Assembly (NCBI GenBank): GCA_014529385.2
Contig: CM043971.1
Span: 97,053,485-97,117,484 of the forward strand
Length of the DNA stretch: 64,000 bases
Direction of reading: 5' to 3'
Origin: Adiantum capillus-veneris
Lineage: Eukaryota > Streptophyta > Polypodiopsida > Polypodiales > Pteridaceae
Shown here: positions 10,502-22,735 of the stretch, one piece after another
How positions within the stretch are numbered: the stretch's first letter is position 1
Layout: every line of letters starts with the position of its first letter
The notes under the pieces: model-generated
Told to the model about the DNA's origin: nothing
Seen by the model: the letters and a program-made list of their open reading frames with translations, nothing else
Database searches by the model: none
Program-made: the position numbers and the translations under genes

Positions 10502-10996
10502 TGGAATTGGAGCTGATCTCTTTAGATAGGTGATTCTAGTGTTAGAAGTTTACAACTACTGGTGATGTGTTAGCTCAAACAGTAGACTGGACAAGGAATT
10601 AGAAAGTGAACTGGAATACATCTACTAAAATGAGAACCGAACTGAAGTACTGAGAATGATGTTCAGATTCATGCTCAGAGAGAATGAGTACAAAGTATGT
10701 ATGACTGGAGTATACTGTACTGTTTTATTTAGGATTACAGATGAAACATTACAATAAAGATGATGTAGCTCAAGAACAACTCAGAACTAAGGATTATTAA
10801 CCAAAAGCTTAAACAGAGGTACAACCGACAAATGACTCAATTCATGCCCACGACGTATGCCAACCCGATTACAATGTAATGGGTCCTATTTATATGCTTT
10901 GGGAATTACTGTGGTACCTATCGTGGTAATTACTGACTGATTCACTATTTGTCTCACAGGAGCCGGTTCCCACCCAGTGAGACTGTCTTAGCCATC
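10502..10996 (-). repeat. Element 2 left LTR (3' LTR in element sense)
   Basis: Nearly colinear with 21154-21646, with scattered substitutions. It starts TGGAATTGGAG and ends in ...TTAGCCATC. It contains TATTTATA at 10887-10894, read on the minus strand as the TATA-like TATAAATA. Confidence 0.9.
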
Positions 10997-11046
10997 TACA
11001 TCCTTCCCTCCTTTCTTGAATTTTGGCAAGATTCCAAAATTTCAGA

Positions 11047-11305
11047 GAAAAAATCCACCGTCTGATTCTTCTGGAATGTTGCTTGTTAAGTGCTTGACAC
11101 CCCTATAGTTTTAATTCCATGGGCATCAAGCCAAGTTGTACTGAAAAAAATCCACCGTCTGATTCTTCTGGAATTTTGCTCATTGAGTGTTGAAAGCCCT
11201 TATAATTGTAATTCCAAGGGCCGTCAGCCAAATGACACCTACCCCTGAGTGGAAAAATCTAGCGTCTGTTGCAAAAATTGGTGGAAAAATCCACCGTTTG
11301 ATTCG
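11047..11305. repeat. Roughly 97-bp tandem repeat next to the element 2 3' LTR
   Basis: AAAAAATCCACCGTCTGATT and the following TCTTCTGGAAT occur at 11047 and again at 11144, with a partial third copy near 11283. The repeat lies between the end of the 3' coding region and the polypurine tract. Similar 3' tandem arrays occur in other plant gypsy elements. Confidence 0.75.
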
Positions 11306-11368
11306 AGGACTCAAAGTCTGTGCTAGCTGAGAAGAAGAAAAAATCCTTGACCGAATTCTGAGATGGAA

Positions 11369-14300
11369 CTACCCAGTATCCTTCCACTCAACCCGCTTCC
11401 GTTTACCCTTTGGCATGGATGGCGTCTGAGAAGTCCCAATGACAGCATTCTCCTTCTAAATGAGTCTGTAAATGGCCTCCTGCTCAAGTTGATCCCGCCT
11501 TTCTGTGGTCATCTCCATTTTATAAGGCGTGAGAGGATGATAGGTTTTGGTGTCGGGATCATAGAGTGTGCGTCTGCCTTTGGTGATCCGAGTTCTGGTT
11601 AGTTTGTGACAATGCGAGGCTGTATGGATCCATCCTTCTGGGAGAGGTTGATTGGTTTTGATCCAAGCTTCAAAAAGAATCTCCGCCATCTCTCTATACT
11701 GTGGTCCTAGGCCTGGTTTAGCTGTAATGTCCTTTTCAGGAAACTTAGAGGACTCACTAGTGTGTTGCAGCAGTTGGTTGGTGATCTTAGTGAGGCCTCT
11801 GATCTGAATTTTCCACTGGCCCATACACAATTTGATCCTATGAACCTCCTCTTTCAGATTCTGGAGATCATTCAGTTGGAGAGCGTCGTTGAACAGTGTT
11901 TGCGAAGTTTTCCATTCCACAGTTAATCGCTCATACCAATCCTGAAGATCATTAGTAATCTTGAAATATGTGAGCCGATTGATTGGTTCTAGATGTTGAG
12001 GGTAAAGTGCTGGAAAAAGTCTTGGCAAATTTGCCTCTCTTGCTATTAAAGCATACAACAGAACTAGGGAATCAAGCACAAATTCTAAGAAGTTAAGGAC
12101 AGTTTGGTTCTCTTGTTGCATCTTTTTTCTGGTTACTCTGACCAGTTGAAACAGTCGTCGTTGGAGAGCAGTTGCTGTTCTCCCACTGACATTCGAGTTT
12201 GAGGTCCCTTACTGGTGGGAGTCTCGTCTTCAAGAATGGTCTGCACCCTTTGATCCAGAACTCCCCTAGCAATCTGCATTTGCACTAAGACTTCTTTCAA
12301 TTGATTCCTGACATCCTTCATGCATCTATATGTTGGCTTGTTTCCTAGCAGAAGCTCTAATTCCATAGCTAGAGAGCGACAATCTGCAGTAGATTGCCGT
12401 TTCCAATGTGGATTGATTACTCTCTCTTCAGTAGTTAGTATCCATTCAGACACCCTTTCTAACAGCTGTATTGTACTAGGATGCGCAGGTAATTGGCAGG
12501 CCTCTTGATCATGGAAAGCAGTTGATTTCCAATGCTCAACCATTTCCCTGGCTCTGACATACAGTCACTGAAAATGTTCTAGATCAGAGATAAGATCATC
12601 ATCCTCCAGATACCGCCTGGTTATAGGAGCGTGCTGATGTCTCAATCTCTTGTTTAGCGTGATGAACTGTAATGAATGTTGCTCATCACCTGTTGATCCC
12701 TCAGCCACAGCTTTTCCTTTCCCTTAAACATCCCTCTTGTGTTGTGACTGGTGTGTCGGTGGATTCCCAGTGTCGCTGGGTTTCTGCTCTTCTAGTTGCT
12801 GATTGCTCGACCGCTGCCCTTCATGCTAATCTGGTTGGTCTGCCTGTGTTTGATTTCCTCCAATTGGCCCTGTACCACTAGTACTAGGTCCTAGAGGTGG
12901 AGATGGAGGAGAGACATCATCATCATCATCATTATGCCCTTCGTCTGGTTCATCCTCCTCCTTCTTTGCTTCTTCTTCCTTATCTTCATCTTCTTCAATG
13001 GTAGTCTGCTGTTCAATGTAATCAAGGATAGCTTGATTTGTCAAAGCACTGTTGTATTTAGTAACTTTATCCTGCAAACCACTCTGCATCGTCTCCATAA
13101 GAGACTTCAAGTTATCCATGTCAAAAACAGCATTGCCTGCTGGATTCAAGATCTCGGCCAGATTATTATAGATATATCTTTCTGTTAATGTGGTCTTCAG
13201 AGCACTGTGACGGATCAGTAAAGAGTTGAACTCCACTCGCTTCATTCTCAGCATGCTTTCAAACCTATCAGGAGCTCGTTGTGCTTCAACCTTTTCTTCC
13301 CGCATGGTCTACATCTCAGACTCTACCTTGGCTAGCTTACTTTGTAACTACTGAATGGTCCTATCTAAGTGAGCCTCAAGGAGAGTGTGTTGCAAGTTCT
13401 GGGCTGCTCTCCCTTGCTCCAACTTTTCATCTGCTCCTCAAGCTCCCTCAATTCAACTTTTACCTTAATTAGTTTATCTTCTGACCCTGCAACACCCAGC
13501 ATTTGTCCCATACAATTGACAATAGTATTCCATGATGACTGAATGAGTATTGAACATCCATCATTAACTGTCGTTGGGTCAGAATCAATTGGCTCATAGA
13601 CTGTGACAAGAGCCATATAAGGTAATGCAGCATAATCAGATTTCTGTAATAGGAGACATCCTTTGAGTGGATGAGTTTACAGCTACTGTAACCTATCTTT
13701 CTTGGTCAAGTGCAGGGCTTCTTCACTGTATGGGATGGAGACTCGGCCAAGTGGATTTGGAGAAGCTGGGCCTTTTCCCTTATCAACCTGGTCTGCTGAT
13801 TGCCCAGGACTAGCATTTTCTATATGATCTTGGCCAGTACTGGCGGTTACTGAAATCTGACCTGCTGACTGGTTGATTCCACTAGTGATCTGGTCAGTCT
13901 GTTGTTCATTCTAGCTAACTGGAGTCCTTTCAGTAGACACTTTTTTTACTTGACTTTCCAGCTGCTTCAGGAGAGCACTGCTCTTAGTCAGTGTCATCCT
14001 TGGCTTCTTTGAACTGCCAGGTTCATCTTGTTTAGCCTTCCTTTTCAGTCCAGTAGGAGTTGACTGACTTTCTGGCTCTTCTTCATGCGATGACAAGTCG
14101 ATATTTTTGGATAGTGGAAACGGCTTTTGACTCCAAGCCATTCTCACCTGATCATGGGTGTCTAGAGTAGTTGCCCAGTACAGAAACTACCAAACATACA
14201 AAGCCTTGAATACATTTTGAGATTTCAGCTTGGTAGTTTGTTGAAGCACATTGTGCGACAATATCTGGTAGAGATTGATAGAGACTTTGGAATCCAGATT

Positions 14301-14990
14301 TTTTACTAAAAGCATGGAAAAAAGTTTCTTTGACACATATGTCGGGTTATTCTTTAGACTCACAGCTTCAGCCACAAATCGATAGGCAGCAAGAGCTTCC
14401 AGTCCTGCAACATTGGAATCCCTTGCGCACTGGATTTCCTTTTCCTCTTAGCAGCATCATCCTACTTCAAAGCTGCATTGATCTGCTCTGCAACTGCCAC
14501 AGACGGCTTGGGCCCGTTTGGCATATGGAATGCAAAAGCAATTCTTTCTAGTGTGATAGACACCTTCTAGCCATAAATCACAGCACTACCATCTTCAGCA
14601 CTGAAAGAGTCCAAGACTTGCCTTATGATGGCTGTGTCAAACTCAATCCTCATGGCTTGCAGAACCACACGCAAGTCCCACAGTTGGAGTAGAGCCATAG
14701 CTTTCTCAATAAACACATAGCACTGAATTTTGCTATGCGGGATGAGTGGAAGAGTTGCCTTTGTAGTAGTAATTAGAGCTTGGGTTTCATCGATAGTGTC
14801 CTGCATCTTTTCTGATAGTTTCCTCCTACCCATGCACCGTGAAGATGATGAAGCAGGTGAAGAAGAAGATAAATTACTTGATTCTTTGAAACCGTGCCTA
14901 GGTGTGGCTGGCAAAGTCAGATGACAATCCACGGTCTCCTCAGAGGATGAGGTTTGCAGCTACAGTGAAGATACCTCAGAGCTCGGCGAT
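11369..14990 (-). pseudogene. Element 2 extra 3' coding region (unknown function)
   Basis: Downstream of integrase, an almost continuous coding-like frame runs leftward. It includes a helical domain near 14.9-14.6 kb (MQDTIDETQALITTTKATLP, VLDSFSAEDGSAVIYG), a Lys/Ser-rich linker (GLKRKAKQDEPGSSKKPRM), a coiled coil near 13.3 kb, an acidic Asp/Glu tract (12.9-13.0 kb), and a final domain with NRLTYFKITNDLQDWYERL and FEAWIKTNQPLPEGW (12.1-11.4 kb). At least ten TAA/TAG codons, one TGA and a few one-base indels interrupt it; reading goes on sensibly past most of the TAR codons. Extra 3' ORFs are known in Athila and some Tat elements, but I find no transmembrane or env-like feature here. Confidence 0.6.
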
Positions 14991-15139
14991 GGCGAGTGGA
15001 CAATAGGAGGTAATCGTTGCGCAGGGTATTTGCGAGGAAAAACGCCTACTCACCCTACTGTTATACGCGTTCACGTCATAAAAGCTCCACCACTTACCGT
15101 TCCTAGACGTCTGTACACCGCAACTGACCTGGCAGACAT

Positions 15140-16600
15140 GCATTGGACAAGACTTTAACCTGTCATTGAAATGATTACCACTGATATTCCATCTGACCGT
15201 TGGTCCCCTAAAAACTGATAACTTTGTGCCCACTGTTCTGGTCCTGGTATAAGTCTTGCTTGGTCGCGTTGATATTGGACTGAAAGTAGTTCTGGAACTA
15301 GAACTCGTTGCACTTGAAAAAGCCCCGAGATAGCTGATTCTAGAATTTCTTGGTCTTCAACGCCTAGAACCTCAGTACCCTATTCTTGGCAAGGCTCTCT
15401 AGCTCTGAATAGTAGAGGTTGATTTTAGCTCCATTATACACCCTTGGCAGCAGTAATCCAGATAGGTCTTTCAGTCTTACCGTGCCATTGGAGAAAACCC
15501 AGTCCACTTCAAATGGTCGTGCCCAAGCTATCTTTAGATTTGGCTTCTTAGGACCCAATCTGGAATGATATAGGAGTATCAGATCCCCTTTTTGAAACTC
15601 TCGGACCTTAATCCTTTGGTCATGCCAGTGTTTCCTTCTTTGCTGAACAATCTCCTGTTCCAGCATAGCCCGTTGTCTCAGTTCATCTAACTAGGTAAGC
15701 TCCTTCAGTCGCTTCTTAAGATTGTGATTAAAATCTAACCCATATTCTACAGCCATTCTAAGACTTGGAATAATAAACTCCATAGCAACAATAGCTTCAA
15801 TGCCATATACCATTCTGAATGGTGTTAATCCTGTAGTGACCTTATAAGTTGTCCTGTATGCCCATAAAGGAGGCTGAAGCTTCAAATCCCACTGGTATGG
15901 CTTTTCCTACACAATCTTAGTGAGAATAGTCTTAATGGTCTTGTTACGGGCTTTGGCCTGTCCATTGCATCTAGGATAATAAGGTGTGGATTTCCGATGC
16001 TTGACTGAAAGCATATCCATAAGGATCTCCATAGTGTCATTGATGAAGTGTGTCCCTTGGTCCGACACAACCTCCATAGGACATCCATAACGACAGACAA
16101 TATTCTTAAATACAAATCTTGGAGTGGATTTGGATGTGTTGTCAGGAAGAGCCTTAGCTTCTACCCACTTGGCTACATAGCAGGTAGCCATCACTATATA
16201 CCTATTCTTCCTGAGAGTAACCTTCTTAAAAGGTACCATAAAATCCAAACCCCATTTCATGAAAACACCCAGTGGTTGTAGTGGTGTTAAGGGAGTCATG
16301 TTTGCAGCTGTGGGTCTACCCATTCTTTGGCATATGTCACGAGTTTTGCAAAAGCTTCTGGCATCAGATATCAATGTTTGTCACCATAAACCAACCTGCA
16401 GAATCTTCTTGTAAGTAACATCAGTAGAAAAGTGTCTACCAGATTCTCCATTATGCGCCTCTGAGATAACTTCCATTCTCCCCTCCATAGGCACACATCG
16501 GCGAACAATACCATCAACACCTAATCTGTAGAGTGAGCCCCCAATGATGGTGAACTTTAAGCTTTTGATGACCAGAGCCTTCTTCTGGTTTTTCTTCTTG
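15140..16600 (-). pseudogene. Element 2 integrase
   Basis: Zinc region: SEAHNGESGRHF and CKTRDICQRM. The core has D in KWGLDFMVPF and D in VVSDQGTHF. The expected Glu in GQAExxNKT is read as Lys (GQAKARNKT), so the DDE triad is broken. The C-terminal module GDLILLYHSRLGPKKPNLKI and KDLSGLLLPRVYNGAKINLY is present to about 15364. A Gln-rich reading continues beyond, across several TAR codons, to a TGA near 15170. A TGA also sits where Trp is usual (GLW-stop-QTL). Confidence 0.8.
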
Positions 16601-16617
16601 TCATCTGGGAGACCACC

Positions 16618-18140
16618 CTAAGAAAGAAACTGATATACTTCATATAGTTTAGGATCAACTAATTCTGCCGCTTCCAGCTGAAATAATTCAACATCCACTG
16701 GTTCCTCTCTTAAAGATACTTCAGAATAGCCCTCTGTACTCCTAGAGATAAAATCAGCACTATAGTGGTTCTTGCTAGGTTTATGGAAAATTTGAAATTC
16801 AAATTCCATAAGGAACATCATCCACCGTATTAGCCTCCCTTGAATAATGACTTTATTAATCAAGAATAAGAGAGCCTGATGATCCACATAGAAATGAAAC
16901 CATTTGCCTAGCAAATAATGCTTAAATTTTGTAGCGCTGAAAACCATCCCTAGAGATTCTCGTTCAGTGGTTGTATAACCTTGTTGAGCCTGACTGAATC
17001 TGCGACTGGTGAAGTAGACAGGACAGTCAGTCCTTCCATCTGGCTGGGCTAGTATCGCCCCCATTGCCAGCCCTGAAGCATCCACATGCACATGGAAGAT
17101 AACATCCCAATTTAGTTGCCGAAGGACTGGTTTACTAATAATGGCACTTTTTAAGTTCTGGAAACTTTCTTCACACTCAGCAGTCCAATTGAACTTGCTG
17201 GTTTTCTTTGTGAGCTCATACAGTGGTAAAGCTTGGGAGGCAAATTTATGCACAAATCTTCTGTAAAAGTTAAAATATCCCAAGAAAGAACTTAACTCAG
17301 GTGCATTCTTGGGCGCCATGGCCTGCTGAACACACTGGATCTTGTCATTGGCCAGTTCTATTCCATTGCGGGATACTACATGTCCCAGTAGCTGTCCTTT
17401 CTATACTAGGAAAGTAGATTTAAATGGATTCAGACAAATTCGCTTCTCCTGATAACGCTTAAAAACCATTTCCAAGAATAGTAAATGATGTTCCTCAGCT
17501 GAATATACAGTGAAATCGTCCATGAATATGGCGAGGAACCGATGAAGAAACTCATTGAATATCTCCATCATACATTGTTGAAAGTGGCTGGTGCATTGCA
17601 TAGGCCAAATGGCATTACCAAATACATAAATGCTCCCCACTCTATAATGAAAATGGTCTTCCCCCGGTCCTCAGGAGCAATTTGTAATTGGTTATAGCCA
17701 CTATATCCATCCATAAAACTGTGCATCTCATATCCTGCAATCTCATCAAGCAATATATCTGTGAAAGGCAATGGAAATGGATCGTTGATGGTTTGAGCAT
17801 TAAGTTTCCTACAATCCACACATACTCTCAACTTCCCATTCTTTTTGGGAACAACTACAATAGGAAACAACCAATCGCTACTGGCTACTTTAGTGATGAA
17901 CCCAGCTTTGAGAAGGTTGTCAATCTCTTCCTTGACCGTCTTAGAATAATTGGGATTCATTTGGTACCACTGCAGTCTTACTGGCCTGGCATCTGGATTC
18001 ACTGGTATTTTTGTGCTGGCAGACCTCTGGATCCACCCCTTTCAGATCAGTGTGTTCCCAGGCAAAAACATCTTTATAATGCTGGAACATTTTGCGTGCT
18101 TTCTCCTTCATTGTTGGGTTGAGATGTTTGTTAACTTTGA
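16618..18140 (-). pseudogene. Element 2 reverse transcriptase and RNase H
   Basis: RT motifs in order: FPIVVVPKKNGKLRVCVDCR, MDGYSGYNQLQIAPEDR, MPFGLCNAPATF and AIFMDDF (the YxDD box as FMDD). RNase H follows with HVHVDASGLAMG, TTERESLGM and FYVDHQALL, so its catalytic acids look intact. A TAG at about 17401, in FLV-stop-KGQLLGH, and a frame change near 17.57-17.60 kb break the polyprotein. Confidence 0.85.
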
Positions 18141-19158
18141 TCATTCTAGGGTTGTCTTTAGAGCCTAGATTCCACTCCTTGATTTCTTGGTCATCTGGGA
18201 GTAACCAGTTAAGCCCGCCACCTTTTCTCTTGGTTGACTCTTCAACGTAATCCCAAGACGGCCCTTTGAGTTCCAAATCACTATTCTGATTTGTTGTGCA
18301 CTCCCCAGAATGTGTTGGCTTATCTAGCATACTGGATTCAATTGATCTGTCCTGCCTTCCAGTTAACTGAACCGATCGTTCTCTTGAATTGAGTTCAGTA
18401 AACTGGTCTGGAAACTTCTTCTTCTGTTTGTCAACTTGCTCCTTGTTCAGTAGAACTGCATTGAGATCAATTTTTGCTGAGGAAAAAATATTTAAAGCTG
18501 CTAACATCCTTTCAATCTTCTTGATCTTATACTTTTGGCATAGTTCTTTAGGTCTCATCTCCTTTCTCCAGCTTCTGGTATTGTTTGTCTGAATTTGGAT
18601 TCTGCCACTGGCCCCTTGTAGAGTCAGAGTTTGATTAGCATAGTCCTGAACAGCCTATGCCGTTCGCAACCATGGGCACCCTAGTAGCATTCAATATGCT
18701 CCTTGCACATCGAGAACTAGAAAACTGGTCTTGAACTTCTCCTTGCCCACTTGTATCGGCATATTTTCAATCATACCAGTAGATTGCACTACTTGATGAT
18801 CTTCCATCTGCACTTTGAAAGGTGCTGGCTTCAAATTTGTGATGCCCATCCTCTGCTGAAGATGTACTTCCATGGTGTTTACTCTTGCTCCTCCATCCAA
18901 GATGACACTCGAAAGTGGTTCCCATTGTTTCCGAACTTTGTAATCTATCTGAATTAGCAGCACTTCATCATCTCGGGAAACCGTCAAGTCAACTGTCTTG
19001 GCCTCCGCCTCAGCCTTCCTTTGCTGTCTGATGAATTTCGCTGCTTCAGGCAAAGTTCTTCTAATGTCTTCCAACTCTACAGTGAGTTTTTGGGTTCTAT
19101 CACAGATTTTGACATGAATTTCCTCTTTCTCATGGTCAGAGTTGTTGTTGGAGCTCAA
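18141..19158 (-). pseudogene. Element 2 aspartic protease and pre-RT linker
   Basis: The protease core is SSVILDGGARVNTMEVHLQQ, with the active-site Asp in DGGA, followed by MLLGCPWLRTA, the usual LLGRPW motif. A TGA and a TAG interrupt around that second motif (18.65-18.70 kb). The following stretch, MFQHYKDVFAWEHTDLKGVD, is the standard leader into RT. Retroelement proteases cut the polyprotein as dimers. Confidence 0.75.
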
Positions 19159-19182
19159 AGAACTAGTAATATCTTCACAATG

Positions 19183-21072
19183 TCATTCCTTCATTGTAGT
19201 GCTTTCAGCTCCTCTATCAACTCCCAACTCTTCAATCATCCCTTGTATGGCAGCCAACATGGTCTCAGGTATGCCAGGCTTTGACTGATCCGTCTCAGTA
19301 GATTGGGTTGGTATCTTTTGAATGACCTGTGCTTCAGGACGTTTTGGATGCTCTGGCAACTTCTTGGCTAAATCCTCTGTATTTTCACCGCTAGTTCTCT
19401 CTGCTCCTGCCATTCATCAACCACCTTTTCTTTACCCTTGGCCTTCCATACCTCTCTCTATTGAGCCCATTTGCTGCTTTCAATAGTGATTGGTTTTTCT
19501 GGAATCTCTGGGATTTCCTCAATCACTACTCCTTTACTTTGTGTAACTGCTCGTACTAGAACTGGCTCTGGTACCTTCACCTCAGTAGCCGCAGTCCCAG
19601 GTGTGTCTGGACATTGAGCCACAAAATGCCCATACTTTCCACAAGTATAGCAATTCAGACTTCGGCTCTGGAAGTTACCATGCCCCCTGCCCCGGCCAGT
19701 ACCCTCTTGGTATTTGCCGCGCCCTGGACCAGTACTATTGGTACCTAGTTTCTCCTCCTGAGAAGCGTTGGCAGTTTCCACTCTTACTGGTTCGACATTG
19801 GTATATGCCACTACTGACAAGTCTTTTCCATTTTTGAAATGTTGAATCCTAATGCCACAGTTATTTCATAAATGGCCATAGGCTTTACAATAAGTACACT
19901 GTGGGCACTAGTTGAAACATGGTCCTTAGATTTACATTTTGAACATCAAGTCTCCATTCTTCTCACTGGTTGTCTGGTCTGGCTAATCTCACCAATTTGC
20001 CAAGCCATCTCCAATCTTTCTAGTCCAAGACCCTTTTTTAGGATTATCCTTGGTCTTCTCATTGGAGCTACTCTCAGAACTGTTGGAAACTCCGCTTGAA
20101 TCAGAGTTATTAGTAGAAGAACTGCTACTACTGGACCTCCTCTTCTTATGACCTTTTTCATTCTTAGGTTGTTGTTCCAGCTTCAGGGCTCGCTGCACCA
20201 AATCATTGAATTTCTTCGTCGGTGCTGGCACCTCCTTCTCCCTAAGCTTCTTGCTGCAAAAACCATTCAAGAGCCATGCTCTCAGACGCTTTTGTGATGG
20301 TGGTTCCTGCAGCTGCCTTGTCAGCTCCTTGATTTTCTCAACATAGCTTCGGACTGACAATTTCCTATGCTTAATCGTATCCAGTTCACAAAGAATATCC
20401 TCATCACCTCTTTTAACAGAATATCCAGTCTAAAGGCTTTAAGTAGTTTATTATAGAATCTAAGCTGGCAAGCCGAGTAATGGTAGTACCACTTTCTCGC
20501 TGCCTCCTTCAGCATTTGCAAAACGTATTCACCCAGTCATCCTCATCAATATTTTTCAGCTCTGCATACTGCTCAAAAGCTTGGATGTGAACATCCGGAT
20601 CATCCTTCTTGCCTCCTTTGAATTCTAGAAAAGAGATTTTCAATGAGGATGTGTAATCATTCCAATCACCGTTGGTCCTTTCGCTTCTCATCTTAGAGTC
20701 TGGATGCCGCTTTGGAGTTTTCTTACAGTTGTCTGTATCTGCATCCCGATTAATATCTGCTTCTCTCTTAGTTTTTGTGTCCTTCCTGGCCTGTATACTG
20801 GAAGTATGGTGACTTCATTTACTGCCTTTGGCGGCCTTGTCCCCCTGCCTGGATCAAGAACTTTTAGCCTTGCGTGCTTCCCTTTCTGTCCTTCTTCGTC
20901 TGGACTGACTGGAATGCTTTGAGTCTTGCACCTGATCAACCTGACTGTGCTCCTCCTGAGCCTCAGTGTCAGTCACCAGGTCATGCTTGGGGTCAGAGTC
21001 TCTTTCTGACTCCTCAGGAATAGGGTCAACACGGTAGGATGGTTTTCGGCCACGACTGGTTTTGGGTGCCAT
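19183..21072 (-). pseudogene. Element 2 gag
   Basis: The start is a Met at 21072 with a basic N-terminus (MAPKTSRGRKPSYRVDPIPE). The capsid-like segment FKGGKKDDPDVHIQAFEQYA and KEAARKWYYHYS (20.66-20.48 kb) matches retrotransposon gag. A CCHC zinc knuckle, CYTCGKYGHFVAQC, lies near 19.65 kb. Several frame changes (20.85-20.0 kb) split it. Gag packages the RNA; this copy is not intact. Confidence 0.75.
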
Positions 21073-21153
21073 TACTGCAGTTGAGAAACTTCCAAATGGG
21101 GGATGAGCTTTCTAGTCAACGAGCAATAGCTCTAGCCACCGTGATCGCCAAAA

Positions 21154-21646
21154 TGGAATTGGAGTTGATCTCTTTAGATAGTTGATTCCAGTGTTAGAAG
21201 TTTACAGCTACTAGTGATGTGTTAGTTCAAACAGTAGACTGGATAAGGAATTAGAAACCAAACTAGAATACATCTACTGAAATGAGAACCAGACTGTTAT
21301 TGAGAATGATGTTTAGATTCAAACTCAGAGAGAATGAGTACAAAATATGTATAACTGGAGTATACTGTACTGCTGTATTTAGGATTACAGATGAAAGATT
21401 ACAATAAAGATGATGTAGCTCAAGAACAACTCAAGGCTAAGGATTATGAACCAAAAGCTTAAACAGAGGTACAATCGACAAATGACTGAGTTCATGCCCA
21501 CGACTTATGCCAACCCAATTACAATGTAATGGATCCTATTTATATGCTTTGGGAATTAATGTTGTAACTGTCGTGGTAATTACTGACTGATCCACTGTTT
21601 GTCTCATAGGAGCCGGTTCCCACCCAGTGAGACTGTCTCAGCCATC
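21154..21646 (-). repeat. Element 2 right LTR (5' LTR in element sense)
   Basis: Matches 10502-10996. In element sense it ends ...CTCCAATTCCA and is followed by TTTTGGCGATCACGGTGGC, the presumed primer-binding site; the tRNA was not identified. Confidence 0.9.
21537..21544 (-). promoter_or_regulatory. TATA-like box of element 2 5' LTR
   Basis: TATTTATA on the plus strand, TATAAATA in element sense, conserved in both LTRs (also 10887-10894). Confidence 0.5.
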
Positions 21647-22005
21647 TGGGTGAAAGTATGGCTTGGTGGTACAAAAAAAGGACCTATTTTGCTTCTACCT
21701 GGTTGGTACTTCTACATATGTCCACACTTTGGAGGGAACCTTTTTTTTCATCTATTTTAAAGAATGGTAGGAGGGAAATTTGTACGATTTAAACTTTCCA
21801 TGAAAGAAAACATGGATGGGGCAATAAGTAATGCGAGTGGTGTTTTGAAACCGTGCCAAAAGTCCCATCACAGTACCATGCGTTTGTGAGTGGCGCAGTT
21901 GCTCAACACATTTTCCAGCTTCCACCTTGCTCTCTTACTACAGCCCCTTCTGCAAACCACTACAATTGCAGGTAACAAGCTCCCCGGCTACTCACAATCA
22001 GGAAG
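21647..22005 (+). promoter_or_regulatory. Upstream region of Gene B
   Basis: No open frame or repeat with partners in the window, apart from a GGGTGAAAG start at 21648 that resembles the TIR tip of the element at 9749. It probably holds the Gene B promoter and 5' UTR; no convincing TATA box was found. Confidence 0.35.
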
Positions 22006-22240
22006 ATGAGGACGCCAGCGAGGAAATCAGCAGCCAAAGCATCACCGAACAATGGGAAGAAGAAGAAGAGGAAAATGGATGCAAAATCCCCTCGGAACAT
22101 CGACACCCCAAATACGAGGGCTAGCAAGGGGGCCTCCTTTGTGGAGAGGGAGAAACCTGCTGTGTTCGTGGAGACTTCATTTAAGCGTGGGCCTCTTTTT
22201 GCCGATGAGGAGACTCCACGGTCATCTACAACATCTAAAT
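22006..22240 (+). CDS. Gene B first exon, basic N-terminus
   Basis: The ATG at 22006 opens a Lys/Arg/Ser/Pro-rich peptide containing GKKKKRKMDAKSPRN, a plausible nuclear localisation signal. A GT at 22241 (AAAT|GTAGGT) is the likeliest donor, but joining to the acceptor at 22735 would create a TGA. The intron at 22241-22735 has no other feature apart from a few GCATG-rich stretches. Confidence 0.4.
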
Positions 22241-22735
22241 GTAGGTGCTATGAGAGCTCTATGTTTTCTGGTGATTTACCATTTTCTTTTCCATGCATGC
22301 AAGTTTCTGCATGTCTTTTATCTGATGAGGTCTGCATTTGCTTTTTTTGCATGCAGCAAGTACATGTCAATGTTTGGGATTTTCTTAGGAATTTAGGGTT
22401 TAGGAAAGTTACAAAGTTACAAAGTTACATGGATAATTTGCTCTTTAGATTGCTAACTTGCATGCATGCAAGTGCAAAAATCAGTATATGTTGTACATGA
22501 GCATAGCACAAAGTTGAAGCTCAGTAGGGCTGTCAGCATAACCAAATTTGATACTAACCACTACCAAATTTGGCTCTGTACATAACTGAATTTTGCAATT
22601 CTCACCTGAATGAGATACATTCATTTCATTCCATGTGCTGCACAACTCAAATCAAGCATATAGAATGAATAATCAGGTATTTGGACTGCTGGAATAAGGG
22701 CATGTCTTTACTTGCGTGTTGTTTTCACATCGCAG

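Larger units (their letters stand above)
10502..21646 (-). mobile_element. Element 2: full-length Ty3/gypsy retrotransposon with extra 3' coding region
   Basis: Two LTRs of about 493-495 bp (10502-10996 and 21154-21646) flank gag, PR, RT, RNase H and integrase, all read on the minus strand, plus some 4 kb of further coding-like sequence before the 3' LTR. A purine tract (AAGAAAGGAGGGAAGGATGT) lies just outside the left LTR at about 11000. A possible 4-bp TGGG duplication flanks the ends (10498-10501, 21647-21650), which makes the LTR end GATGG... rather than TG...; treat the outer edge as uncertain by 2 bp. The frames contain stops and small indels. Confidence 0.85.

Noticed and set aside
11369-14990. 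Retroviral envelope gene in the 3' region of element 2
   Set aside because: No signal peptide, hydrophobic membrane segment or glycoprotein-like Cys pattern was found. The region looks helical and hydrophilic.
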